This document shows, in pieces, positions 1 through 6,478 of a stretch of 16,061 nucleotides of DNA. The stretch comes from an uncultured Vogesella sp. (GTDB lineage Bacteria > Pseudomonadota > Gammaproteobacteria > Burkholderiales > Chromobacteriaceae). Positions within the stretch are counted from its first letter, which is position 1. The number at the start of each line of letters is the position of its first letter. Made by a program: the position numbers and the translations under genes. The stretch is from the NCBI GenBank assembly GCA_946479405.1, contig CAMLGD010000058.1:1-16061 (forward strand), written 5' to 3'. The notes below the pieces were generated by a model, which was given only the letters and a program-made list of their open reading frames with translations, had not been told where the DNA came from and did not search any database.

Positions 1-225
1 CGCAAGAGCCGCTACGGCAAGCTGTTCTACAGCTGCAATACCTATCCCAAGTGCACCTACGCCACCTGGAACCCGCCGATCGCCGAGACCTGCCCCAAGT
101 GCCAATGGCCGGTGCTGACCATCAAGGTCACCAAGCGCCGCGGCACCGAGAAGGTGTGTCCGCAGAAGGAATGTGGCTACGCCGAGCAGATCGCGCCGCC
201 GGAAGGCAAGGAAGCCGATGCCTGA
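1..225 (+). CDS. topA: DNA topoisomerase I, C-terminal end (5' partial)
   Basis: This is the last 74 codons of a type IA topoisomerase, which relaxes negatively supercoiled DNA. The gene enters from the left edge in frame 1 and stops at TGA 223-225. What is visible is the C-terminal zinc-ribbon region. C12 and C18 finish one ribbon (motif SCNTYPKCTYA), and C31-x2-C34 with C53 and C58 form a complete second one (CPKC...VCPQKECGY). The stretch around TIKVTKRRGTEKVCPQKECG is characteristic of proteobacterial TopA. The catalytic tyrosine domain lies outside the window. A near-palindrome and a strong terminator follow directly. Confidence 0.93.
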   Translation, partial: RKSRYGKLFYSCNTYPKCTYATWNPPIAETCPKCQWPVLTIKVTKRRGTEKVCPQKECGYAEQIAPPEGKEADA

Positions 226-245
226 TGCGACCAACGTTGGCCGCA
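226..245. repeat. Inverted pair of uptake-like words after topA
   Basis: TGCGACCAAC abuts GTTGGCCGCA, giving a 20-bp near-palindrome with a single mismatch. The right half (236-244) is an exact minus-strand copy of the 9-mer GCGGCCAAC, and the left half (227-235) is a one-mismatch copy. It begins 1 bp after the topA stop and runs into the A-tract of the next hairpin. Confidence 0.8.
236..244 (-). repeat. DUS-like word GCGGCCAAC, copy 1
   Basis: Intergenic, 10 bp after the topA stop. It forms the exact half of the inverted pair at 226-245. Confidence 0.85.
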
Positions 246-274
246 AAAAAAACCGCCTCTCGGGGCGGTTTTTT
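245..274. terminator. Bidirectional rho-independent terminator
   Basis: An A-rich arm and CCGCC (253-257) pair with GGCGG (264-268) and a T-rich arm. There are six T on the + side and eight on the - side. It terminates topA, and it could also stop transcription coming leftward from the dgkA end of the minus-strand cluster. Confidence 0.9.
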
Positions 275-496
275 CATGCTGTCGGCGCGGGTTTTCCGAC
301 TGGTATCCGCCATGGCAAGGGCTATGATTCAGCCAAGGGGGACGTCGGAGATCGCAAGCTGTGCACTGCATACGGGGCGATGATCGCGCTCCATTCCCGA
401 CGGACCCCTGCCTGATTGACAGCACGCCGCCGCCAGGCGGCGTTTCTTATTGCCACACCCCGTCCGTGACGGAATGGGCCAGCGGGACGCGACGCC
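275..496. other. Intergenic region topA to small membrane-protein gene
   Basis: This is about 220 bp with no clear gene. It holds a TATGAT box (323-328) without a good -35. It also holds a tiny ORF at 380-415 encoding MIALHSRRTPA, which ends 9 bp before the hairpin at 424-443. The combination would fit a short leader RNA or small RNA, but there is no further support. Confidence 0.4.
424..449 (+). terminator. Rho-independent terminator with no obvious gene upstream
   Basis: A perfect 8-bp stem ACGCCGCC / GGCGGCGT (424-431 / 436-443) with loop GCCA is followed by a T-rich tail TTCTTATT. The opposite strand has no T run, so it acts on + transcripts. topA already has its own terminator 150 bp upstream, so this one implies either read-through or a short separate transcript. 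Confidence 0.75.
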
Positions 497-877
497 ATGC
501 CTAACAGTCAATTCTTCTTTACCGGAGCCAGCGTCCTCAGCCTGATCTTTGCACTGGATGGTGCCTGGCCGATGCTGGCGTTTTCCCTGCTGGTGATGTT
601 CACCGGCATCTGGCGTGCCGACCGCGAGCAGATCAACGAACTGGCCCCCAGCACGCTGGCAATGTTCATCAGCCGCCAGGAACTGCCGCTGCTGCCGCTG
701 GAGCGTTTTCGTGGCCAGGAACTGCTGCACTACGAGGCCGGCTACCCGGTGTACCGCGTGCTACGCGCCGGCGAGCACGAATGGGAGCTGGCCGGACGCG
801 ATGGCGAGGTGCCGTGCGAGCGCGACATGATCCGGGTGGTACCCGGCCTGCTGTATCGCCGCCGCAGCAGCCATTAG
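497..877 (+). CDS. Small membrane-anchored protein of unknown function
   Basis: I do not recognise this 126-residue product. Residues about 6-40 are hydrophobic and look like one long or two short membrane segments (FFFTGASVLSLIFAL, then PMLAFSLLVMFTGIW). The soluble C-terminal part is rich in charged residues and ends in RRRSSH. The start is ATG 497; upstream GGGAC is only a weak ribosome-binding site. Codon use resembles the neighbours, and the gene is not an antisense shadow of a recognised gene, which supports it being real. Its TAG stop (875-877) overlaps the convergent dgkA stop by 3 bases. Two terminators separate it from topA, so it is probably transcribed alone. Confidence 0.6.
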   Translation: MPNSQFFFTGASVLSLIFALDGAWPMLAFSLLVMFTGIWRADREQINELAPSTLAMFISRQELPLLPLERFRGQELLHYEAGYPVYRVLRAGEHEWELAGRDGEVPCERDMIRVVPGLLYRRRSSH

Positions 878-1257
878 CCGAACAACACCAGCCCCCACAT
901 CGCGGCCAGATTGAGCAAGCCCAGCAGCTGCGCCGCGCTGCCCATGTCCTTGGCGCGCTTGGCCAGCGGATGGCGCGCCAGCGAAGTGTGATCCACTGCC
1001 GCCTCGATGGCGGAATTCAACAGTTCGATCACCAGCGTCGCCAGCGAAGCGGCCACCAGAATGGCCTTGCCCACGCCGCTGGCCGGCACCGCGAACAGCG
1101 CCAGCGGGATCAGCAGCACCGCCAGCAGGCTGAGCTGGCGGAACGCGTCTTCATGCCGCAAGGCGGCGCGCAGCCCGTCCAGCGAGTAGCCGAAAGCATT
1201 GATCAGCCGGGTCAGCCCGGTCTTGCCCTTGAACGGGCTTTCCTGCGAGGGGGTCAT
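874..1257 (-). CDS. dgkA: Diacylglycerol kinase, prokaryotic membrane type
   Basis: This integral membrane enzyme phosphorylates diacylglycerol with ATP to phosphatidic acid, recycling lipid left by periplasmic glucan and LPS modification. The 127-residue length fits the E. coli enzyme (about 122). There are three hydrophobic helices: about residues 42-57, 63-82 and 110-126. The family signature ELLNSAIEAAVD (78-89) and RAKDMGSAAQL (101-111) are both intact; they include the conserved glutamates and the KDMGSA nucleotide-site motif. The ATG overlaps the apbE stop as ATGA (1254-1257), and AGGAG lies 4 nt upstream, so it is last in the gshA-gshB-apbE-dgkA cluster and probably translationally coupled. 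No terminator follows its stop, which overlaps the convergent gene on +. Confidence 0.96.
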   Translation of the reverse strand: MTPSQESPFKGKTGLTRLINAFGYSLDGLRAALRHEDAFRQLSLLAVLLIPLALFAVPASGVGKAILVAASLATLVIELLNSAIEAAVDHTSLARHPLAKRAKDMGSAAQLLGLLNLAAMWGLVLFG

Positions 1258-2315
1258 GGTGCTCCTGTCACATGTAAGCTATCGGGTGGCTGCTGCCACT
1301 GCAGCCGCTGGCGCAGAGCCGGTGTCACCCACACCGTCTCCTGCGCATCCACCAGCAGCCAGCCGGCCAGCGCAAAGCGGTGCGCCAGACTGGCCGCCTG
1401 CTGCGCGCCGGCAAAATACAGCGGCTTGCTGGCAACATCGGATAGCAGGCCGGCATCACTACCGGGCCGGGCCAGCACCGACACGGATTGTACGCGACAG
1501 TCGGCATTGCCATCGCGTGGATCGATCAGGTGGCAGTAACGGCGGCCACCCAGCTCGAAATAGCGCTGGTAGTCGCCGGAGGTGCCCAGCGCCTCGCCAT
1601 CGTTCAGCGTCAGACTAAGCATGGCCGCCGCCCGCCGCGGGTGGCGAATGCCCACCCGCCACGGCGAACCATCCGGCTTGCGGCCCAGCGCCATGATGTT
1701 GCCGCCGATATTCAACAGTGCCGAGCTGATGCCAGCCTTAAGCAATTGCCGCCGCGCACGATCCAGCGCCCAGCCCTTGGCCATGCCACCGAAATCCAGC
1801 TGCAGTGCCGGCTTGTGCGCAACGATCTGTTGGCCCTGCCAGCGGATATCCGCCAGCCGGGGCCGTGCCGCCAGCAGTGCGGCCAACCTGTCGGCAGCCG
1901 GCAGGCGCGCGGCGTAGCTGTCGGCATGAAAACCCCAGGCCGCCACCAGCGTGCCGATGGCGGGGGAAAACAGCTCATCCGATTGCGCCTCCAGCCGCTG
2001 CCCCTTGCGCAGCAGCTCGGCCAGTTCCGGCGATGGCGTGAACGGCTGCCCGCTCGCCAGCGCGCGGTTGGCCGCCGCCACTTCGCTATCCGGTGCCCAG
2101 GCATGCAGCTGGCGGTGCAGCCGATCCAGCTCTGTCAGCACCGCCGCCGCCGCGTGCGCAGCGGTGGCCTGGTCGGCGGCATACAACGTCAGCTCCACCC
2201 GCGTGCCAAATACATAGCTTTCCTGGCGGTAGGCTTCCGGCGTCCGGCTGCACGCAGCCAGCAGACAAATGAAAAGGGCGGCCACTGCCGCCCTTGGCCA
2301 ATACCACGCCGGCAT
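1254..2315 (-). CDS. apbE: FAD:protein FMN transferase, lipoprotein (ApbE family)
   Basis: ApbE enzymes split FAD and attach FMN covalently to a threonine of target flavoproteins such as NqrB/NqrC or RnfG/D, outside the cytoplasmic membrane. The 353-residue product has a lipoprotein signal with lipobox LAAC (cleavage before C22). Family motifs follow in order: FGTRVELTLY (36-45), LDFGGMAKGWALD (173-185), NIGGNI (202-207), TSGDYQRYF (245-253) and HLIDPRDG (262-269). One oddity: the usual metal-site motif ADALATAL reads SDVASKPL (292-299). The aspartate (D293) is kept, but the threonine four residues later is a lysine (K297). The start ATG overlaps the gshB stop as TAATG. No flavinylation target is encoded in the window. 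Confidence 0.93.
   Translation of the reverse strand: MPAWYWPRAAVAALFICLLAACSRTPEAYRQESYVFGTRVELTLYAADQATAAHAAAAVLTELDRLHRQLHAWAPDSEVAAANRALASGQPFTPSPELAELLRKGQRLEAQSDELFSPAIGTLVAAWGFHADSYAARLPAADRLAALLAARPRLADIRWQGQQIVAHKPALQLDFGGMAKGWALDRARRQLLKAGISSALLNIGGNIMALGRKPDGSPWRVGIRHPRRAAAMLSLTLNDGEALGTSGDYQRYFELGGRRYCHLIDPRDGNADCRVQSVSVLARPGSDAGLLSDVASKPLYFAGAQQAASLAHRFALAGWLLVDAQETVWVTPALRQRLQWQQPPDSLHVTGAP
1879..1887 (+). repeat. DUS-like word GCGGCCAAC, copy 2
   Basis: Inside apbE, antisense to it; the complement encodes RLAA. The flanks give the full 12-mer TGCGGCCAACCT. Confidence 0.85.
2067..2075 (-). repeat. DUS-like word GCGGCCAAC, copy 3
   Basis: Inside apbE on its coding strand, read as AAN in the frame. 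Confidence 0.8.
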
Positions 2316-3283
2316 TACTCGCCCGGCGGGGTCATGGCACGCTCCACCGCGCGCTCCAGCGCATCGATGAACAGTGCAGCGACGTTGATGTCGGCCTGCT
2401 CCATGATCTCGCGGAAGCAGGTGGGGCTGGTGACGTTTACCTCGGTCAGGTAGTTGCCGATCACATCCAGGCCGGCCAGCAGAATGCCGCGCTTTTTCAG
2501 CTCCGGCGCCAGCGCCAGCGCGATCTCGCGGTCGCGGTCGGACAATGGCCGCGCCTCGCCTCGCCCACCGGCGGCCAGGTTGCCACGCGTTTCCCCCCCT
2601 TGCGGGATGCGCGCCAGGCAGTACTCCACCGGCACGCCGTCGATCACCAGCACGCGCTTGTCCCCGTTGCGGATCTCCGGGATGTAGCGCTGCGCCATCA
2701 CCGTGCGCTCGCCGTTCTGGCTGACAGTTTCGATGATCACGTTCAGGTTCGGATCGTCCGGGGTGACGCGGAAGATACCGCTGCCACCCATGCCGTCCAG
2801 CGGCTTGAGGATGGCGTCCTGGTGCTGGCGCACAAACCGCTTGAGACGATCCGGGCGCGAGGTAACCATGGTCGGGGCGATCTGCTCCGGGAAGTTGAGG
2901 ATCGCCAGCTTCTCGTTGAAATCGCGCAACGCCTGGCCACGGTTGAACACCCGCGCGCCCTGCGCCTCGGCCAGCGTCAGCAGCTGGGTGGCGTACAGGT
3001 ATTCCAGATCGAACGGCGGATCCTTGCGCATCACGATGGCAGAGAAATTCTGCAGCGCCTGCGCCTGCAGATTGCCCTTACGGAACCAGTCCTTGCCCTT
3101 GCTGCCGGTGAGATGCACCGGTACGGCCTCGGCCAGGATGCGCTCGCCCTCCACATAGAGATCCCCCGCCTCGCAGAACCAGATGCCGTGGCTGCGCCTG
3201 GCCGCCTCCTCCATCATGGCGTAGGTGGTGTCCTTGTGCAGTTTGAAGTGCTCAAGCGGATCGGCAATGAACAGGATGTGCAT
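2315..3283 (-). CDS. gshB: Glutathione synthetase
   Basis: GshB joins gamma-glutamylcysteine and glycine with ATP, the second step of glutathione synthesis in the cytoplasm. The 322-residue length is typical. Visible motifs are MRKDPPFD (85-92), the ATP-grasp glycine-rich loop [13 protein letters not shown] (160-172), GDKRV (207-211), [11 protein letters not shown] (233-243) and the metal/ATP motif EVNVTSPTC (281-289). It follows gshA after 29 bp. GAGGA in that gap, 11 nt before the ATG, is the ribosome-binding site, and a DUS-like word lies immediately upstream of it. Its TAA stop shares a base with the apbE ATG. Confidence 0.98.
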   Translation of the reverse strand: MHILFIADPLEHFKLHKDTTYAMMEEAARRSHGIWFCEAGDLYVEGERILAEAVPVHLTGSKGKDWFRKGNLQAQALQNFSAIVMRKDPPFDLEYLYATQLLTLAEAQGARVFNRGQALRDFNEKLAILNFPEQIAPTMVTSRPDRLKRFVRQHQDAILKPLDGMGGSGIFRVTPDDPNLNVIIETVSQNGERTVMAQRYIPEIRNGDKRVLVIDGVPVEYCLARIPQGGETRGNLAAGGRGEARPLSDRDREIALALAPELKKRGILLAGLDVIGNYLTEVNVTSPTCFREIMEQADINVAALFIDALERAVERAMTPPGE

Positions 3284-3299
3284 GACGTAGAGTCCTCAG

Positions 3300-3308
3300 G
3301 TTGGCCGC
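3300..3308 (-). repeat. DUS-like word GCGGCCAAC, copy 4
   Basis: In the 29-bp gshA-gshB gap, 4 bp after the gshA stop. It is a full 12-mer TGCGGCCAACCT whose end runs into the gshB ribosome-binding site. Confidence 0.85.
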
Positions 3309-3312
3309 AAGA

Positions 3313-4593
3313 TCAGGCGTCCGGGTCGGTGGCTTCCAGCTCCAGCGCGGCTGCCAGCAGCGCCAGACGAGAGATTACACCATAGGCATAGAAACGGTTG
3401 GGCGGCGCATCCGGCCCGGCCTGACGGTCCGGCAGGCAAGGCTTCTCGAACGACAGCGGCACGAAGTGCATGCCCGGCGCGTTGAGGTTCTCGTCCACGC
3501 CGCGGCCGGTGTGCACGCGGTAGAAGCCGCCGATCACGTAGCGGTCCATCATGTACACCACCGGCTCGGCCACTGCCTCGTTGATCGACTCGAAGGTATA
3601 TACCCCTTCCTGCACGATCACCTCGGACACTTCCAGCCCTTCCTTCACCACCGACATCTTGTTGCGCGCCTTGCGGTTGAGGCCGATCACCTCTTCCGGC
3701 GATTTCACGCTCATCACCCCCATGCCATAGGTGCCGGCGTCGGCCTTCACGATCACGTACGGCTCATGGTCGATACCATATTCGCGGTACTTGGCACGGG
3801 TACGCGCCAGCACGTCTTCCACCTTGGCGGCCAACTCGTCCTCGCCCTGGCGGGTATGGAAGTCCAGACCGGTGGCCGTGCTGTAGTACGGATTGATCAG
3901 CCACGGGTCGATGGAGATCAGCGCGGCGAAATCGGCTGCCACCTTGTCGTAAGCGGCAAAGTGGTTGCTCTTGCGCCGTACCGCCCAGCCACCGTGCAAC
4001 GGTGGCATCAGGTTCTGTTCCAGGTTCTGCAGAATATCCGGGATACCGCCGGACAGGTCGTTGTTCAGCAGCACGATGCAGGGGCTGAAACCGTCGGCCA
4101 GCACCACGCGATTGCCGCGGCGCTCCAGCGGCTCCAGGGTAATCACCGCGCCGTTGGCAGCAGTGAGCTGGGTCGGGGCGGTGATTTCCGGGTTCAGCGT
4201 ACCCAGCCGTACCTTCAGCCCGGCCTGTTCGAAAATGTGTACCAGCGCCGCCACGTTCTGCAGATAGAAACTGTTGCGGGTGTGGTTTTCCGGGATCAGC
4301 AGAATATTGCGCGCTTCCGGGCACACGCGATCGACCGCACTTTGCGCCGCCTGCACTGCCAGCGGCAGGAACTCCGGATTCAGGTTGTTGTGCCCGCCCG
4401 GAAACAGGTTCATGTCCACCGGTGCCAGCTTGAAGCCGCTGTTGCGCAGATCCACCGAGCCGTAGAACGGTACGGCATGGTTGTGCCATTGGCTGCGGAA
4501 CCAGTGTTCGATATGCGGTTGCGCAGCCAGGATGCGGCTTTCCAGCTCGCGTAGCGGGCCGGTCAGCGCGGTGGTGAGATGCGGTACGGTCAT
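3313..4593 (-). CDS. gshA: Glutamate--cysteine ligase, proteobacterial GshA (T. ferrooxidans type)
   Basis: This enzyme performs the first step of glutathione synthesis, ATP-dependent formation of gamma-glutamylcysteine. The 426-residue product matches the PF08886-type family rather than the E. coli GshA fold. Motifs include DMNLFPGGHNNLN (60-72), PENHTRN (101-107), KADAGTYGMGVM (283-294) and EGVYTFE (329-335). The ATG is preceded by AAAGGG at about 6 nt. It is the first gene of the gshA-gshB-apbE-dgkA cluster, so pathway order and gene order agree. A 19-bp imperfect hairpin lies in a variable loop near the C terminus (coding for LPDRQA) and does not break the frame. Confidence 0.95.
   Translation of the reverse strand: MTVPHLTTALTGPLRELESRILAAQPHIEHWFRSQWHNHAVPFYGSVDLRNSGFKLAPVDMNLFPGGHNNLNPEFLPLAVQAAQSAVDRVCPEARNILLIPENHTRNSFYLQNVAALVHIFEQAGLKVRLGTLNPEITAPTQLTAANGAVITLEPLERRGNRVVLADGFSPCIVLLNNDLSGGIPDILQNLEQNLMPPLHGGWAVRRKSNHFAAYDKVAADFAALISIDPWLINPYYSTATGLDFHTRQGEDELAAKVEDVLARTRAKYREYGIDHEPYVIVKADAGTYGMGVMSVKSPEEVIGLNRKARNKMSVVKEGLEVSEVIVQEGVYTFESINEAVAEPVVYMMDRYVIGGFYRVHTGRGVDENLNAPGMHFVPLSFEKPCLPDRQAGPDAPPNRFYAYGVISRLALLAAALELEATDPDA
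3827..3835 (+). repeat. DUS-like word GCGGCCAAC, copy 5
   Basis: Inside gshA, antisense; the complement encodes ELAA. Confidence 0.8.
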
Positions 4594-4787
4594 GTTGCCC
4601 TTTCTGCCGAGGGAATGCGGAATCTATCCATGGTGGGGCCGTGCCGTGCCAGATTCAAGCCTGCCAACAGCATGGAAATAGAAAAGCGTGTTCAATTACA
4701 GGTTAGCAAACCATGCTGACGGCCACCGCGCCAGCCGCCAGGCGACCATCAAGCGGACAGCAGCGACCGCATAGCCGCCCAGATGCA
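4594..4787. other. Upstream region of gshA
   Basis: This is about 190 bp between the gshA start and the terminator of the kinase gene. It should hold the gshA promoter. On the minus strand there is an AT-rich stretch around 4675-4715 with TTGAAC and TTGCTA words, but no convincing -35/-10 pair. No exact copy of the 9-mer occurs here. Confidence 0.4.
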
Positions 4788-4812
4788 AACACCCGGCACA
4801 AGGCCGGGTGTT
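4787..4812 (-). terminator. Terminator of the PfkB-family kinase gene
   Basis: AACACCCGGC (4788-4797) pairs perfectly with GCCGGGTGTT (4803-4812), a 10-bp stem with a 5-nt loop. On the minus strand the hairpin sits about 30 nt after the kinase stop and is followed by TTTGCAT, a short T tract. Confidence 0.75.
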
Positions 4813-4842
4813 GCGGTATGCGAACGCTGCCAGGGCCGGGCC

Positions 4843-5787
4843 TTACAGCGGCCACGCTTCGCCATAGGCCTGCTGGTACAGGCTGCGCAGCTTGTCCCAG
4901 TCGAAATGGTGGTTCTGGCAGCCGTGGGTGGATACCTTGATAGCACCGATCACATTGGCCAGCCGGCCGGTGACCTTCCAGTCCAGGCCGTACTTGATGC
5001 CGTACAGCAGGCCGGCGCGGAAGGCATCGCCACAGCCCATCGGATCCACCGGCTTGATCGGCATCTGCACCCGCGGAATCAGGTGAATGCTGTCGCCGAC
5101 ATAGATTTCGGCGCCCTTGGAACCACGGGTCACAACCAGTGCCTTAACCTGTTGCCGCAACTCGTCGATCGACAGCCCGGCACGTTCGCGCATCAGCTCG
5201 CTTTCGTAGTCGTTGATCGCCACGTAATCGGCCAGCGTCACGATTTCGTGCAGCTCGTCGCGCGACAGCAACGGCAACTCCTGGCCCGGATCGAAAATGA
5301 ATGGAATGCCGGCGGCGTGCAGCTCGCGCGAGTGCTGCAAAAAGGCCTGATGCCCACCCGGCGACAAAATCGCCAGCTCGATCGGGTCCGGAATATCGGC
5401 AATGTGGTTATCGGTGGCAAAATCCATCGCCCCCGGGTGGAACGCCATCAGCTGGTTGCCATCCTTGTCGGAAATGCCGAAACACTGCGAGGTGTACTGG
5501 CCGCGGATGGTGCGGATGAAGCGGTCGTCCACGCTGTTGCGCTTCAGGTGCTGGCGGTAGGGTTCGAAATCCTCCCCCACCACACCCATCACCATGGGTT
5601 TTTCGCCCAGCAGGCTCAGACTGTAGGCAATATTGCCGGCCATGCCGCCAAATTCGCGGCGCATTGATGGCGCCAGGAAGGTGGTGGAAATCTTGTGCAG
5701 CTGATCCGGCAGGATCTGGCTGTCAAAACGGCCTTTAAAAGAAAACAGGGTATCGTAGGCAAGCGCCCCGCAAACCAGAATCGACAT
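4843..5787 (-). CDS. PfkB-family carbohydrate/nucleoside kinase (adenosine-kinase-like)
   Basis: The 314-residue product is a ribokinase-superfamily phosphotransferase. The first PfkB signature region shows GGMAGNIAYSLSLLG (47-61). The second shows VDPMGCGDAFRAGLL (247-261), with the anion-hole GCGD and catalytic base D254. VTRGSKGA (219-226) contributes to the ATP site. GCGD in place of the usual GAGD is found in the family. The sugar or nucleoside substrate cannot be read from sequence. Similar proteobacterial proteins are often annotated as adenosine kinases, so that is the best guess only. It is monocistronic: it has its own terminator and a candidate promoter. The ribosome-binding site is weak (GCGAG close to the ATG). 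Confidence 0.88.
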   Translation of the reverse strand: MSILVCGALAYDTLFSFKGRFDSQILPDQLHKISTTFLAPSMRREFGGMAGNIAYSLSLLGEKPMVMGVVGEDFEPYRQHLKRNSVDDRFIRTIRGQYTSQCFGISDKDGNQLMAFHPGAMDFATDNHIADIPDPIELAILSPGGHQAFLQHSRELHAAGIPFIFDPGQELPLLSRDELHEIVTLADYVAINDYESELMRERAGLSIDELRQQVKALVVTRGSKGAEIYVGDSIHLIPRVQMPIKPVDPMGCGDAFRAGLLYGIKYGLDWKVTGRLANVIGAIKVSTHGCQNHHFDWDKLRSLYQQAYGEAWPL

Positions 5788-5818
5788 GACTCGCGCACAA
5801 ACTAAAAGGCAATCGACA

Positions 5819-5848
5819 AGTCTATCATGAAGCGCAGATGACAGTCAG
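5819..5848 (-). promoter_or_regulatory. Candidate promoter of the PfkB-family kinase
   Basis: On the minus strand CTGACT (-35, 5843-5848), an 18-bp spacer and TAGACT (-10, 5819-5824) lie about 30 bp before the ATG. Each box matches the sigma-70 consensus at about four of six positions, so this is a moderate call. Confidence 0.4.
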
Positions 5849-5857
5849 CCGCGAACG

Positions 5858-5866
5858 GCGGCCAAC
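5858..5866 (+). repeat. DUS-like word GCGGCCAAC, copy 6
   Basis: In the divergent intergenic region between the kinase and thioredoxin-like genes, upstream of both. Confidence 0.85.
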
Positions 5867-5910
5867 TAGCGGATAACTAACGGCTTTATCGGCATTACTT
5901 CGGAATAATC

Positions 5911-6390
5911 ATGATGCTATTTTTTCGCCGCGGCGCCGGGCTGCTGGCCCTGCTGCTGCCCTTGCTGGCTCACGCCGGCACCACGCTGGGCACCATCCCG
6001 CTGAATACGCCGGAAGGCAAGCCGGTGCAGTTTGCTCGCCTGCAGGGCAAGCTGACGGTCGTAAACTTCTGGGCCACCTGGTGCGCACCGTGTCGCATTG
6101 AAATGCCGCTGCTGTCGGCGGAAGCCAAAAGGTTGGCCGCACGCGGCGTGCGCTTTGTCGGCATTGCGCTGGATCAGCCGGAACAGGTGCAGGGCTATCT
6201 GAAACAGACTCCGGTCAGCTACCCGATCCTGCTGGCCGATGGCGACGGCATCGAGCTGATGCGCACGCTGGGCAACAAGGCGGGCGGCCTGCCGTTCACC
6301 GTGATCCTGAACGAGCAGGGTCAGCCGGTAAAACGCATCCTCGGCATCCTGGACGAAAAATCGCTGCAGCTGGCGCTGCCGCTGCGCTGA
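5911..6390 (+). CDS. Exported thioredoxin-like (TlpA/ResA family) protein
   Basis: The 159-residue product has an N-terminal signal: RR at 6-7, a leucine-rich core at about 9-19, then AHA with likely cleavage after A22. The mature part is a thioredoxin fold of the TlpA/ResA/DsbE type. It has FWATWCAPC with the redox pair C58/C61, and the cis-proline loop GGLPFT (P128). Such proteins usually reduce disulfides in the periplasm, for example during cytochrome c maturation. No cytochrome gene is nearby to confirm a partner. The first ATG (5911) is followed directly by a second (5914); GGAA upstream is a modest ribosome-binding site. The gene diverges from the kinase gene. Confidence 0.9.
   Translation: MMLFFRRGAGLLALLLPLLAHAGTTLGTIPLNTPEGKPVQFARLQGKLTVVNFWATWCAPCRIEMPLLSAEAKRLAARGVRFVGIALDQPEQVQGYLKQTPVSYPILLADGDGIELMRTLGNKAGGLPFTVILNEQGQPVKRILGILDEKSLQLALPLR
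6132..6140 (-). repeat. DUS-like word GCGGCCAAC, copy 7
   Basis: Inside the thioredoxin-like gene (complement of its strand carries the word; the gene reads RLAA). It is a full 12-mer TGCGGCCAACCT. Confidence 0.85.
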
Positions 6391-6478
6391 GAGCGCCAGT
6401 CACACCGCACGCCCCCACCGCCCCGGGCACGCGCTGCCGCAGCGTAAACGGCACAGGCGTGCACCGCATGCCTGACAG

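Noticed and set aside
3419..3437. Imperfect hairpin in gshA coding for LPDRQA, resembling a small palindromic insertion
   Set aside because: The frame and protein ends are normal, it lies in a variable loop, and no second copy was seen in the window.
2294..4554. Long + frames opposite gshB and gshA (363 and 417 codons)
   Set aside because: Shadows of conserved enzymes with full motifs; their translations show no domain and are His/Gln/Arg rich.
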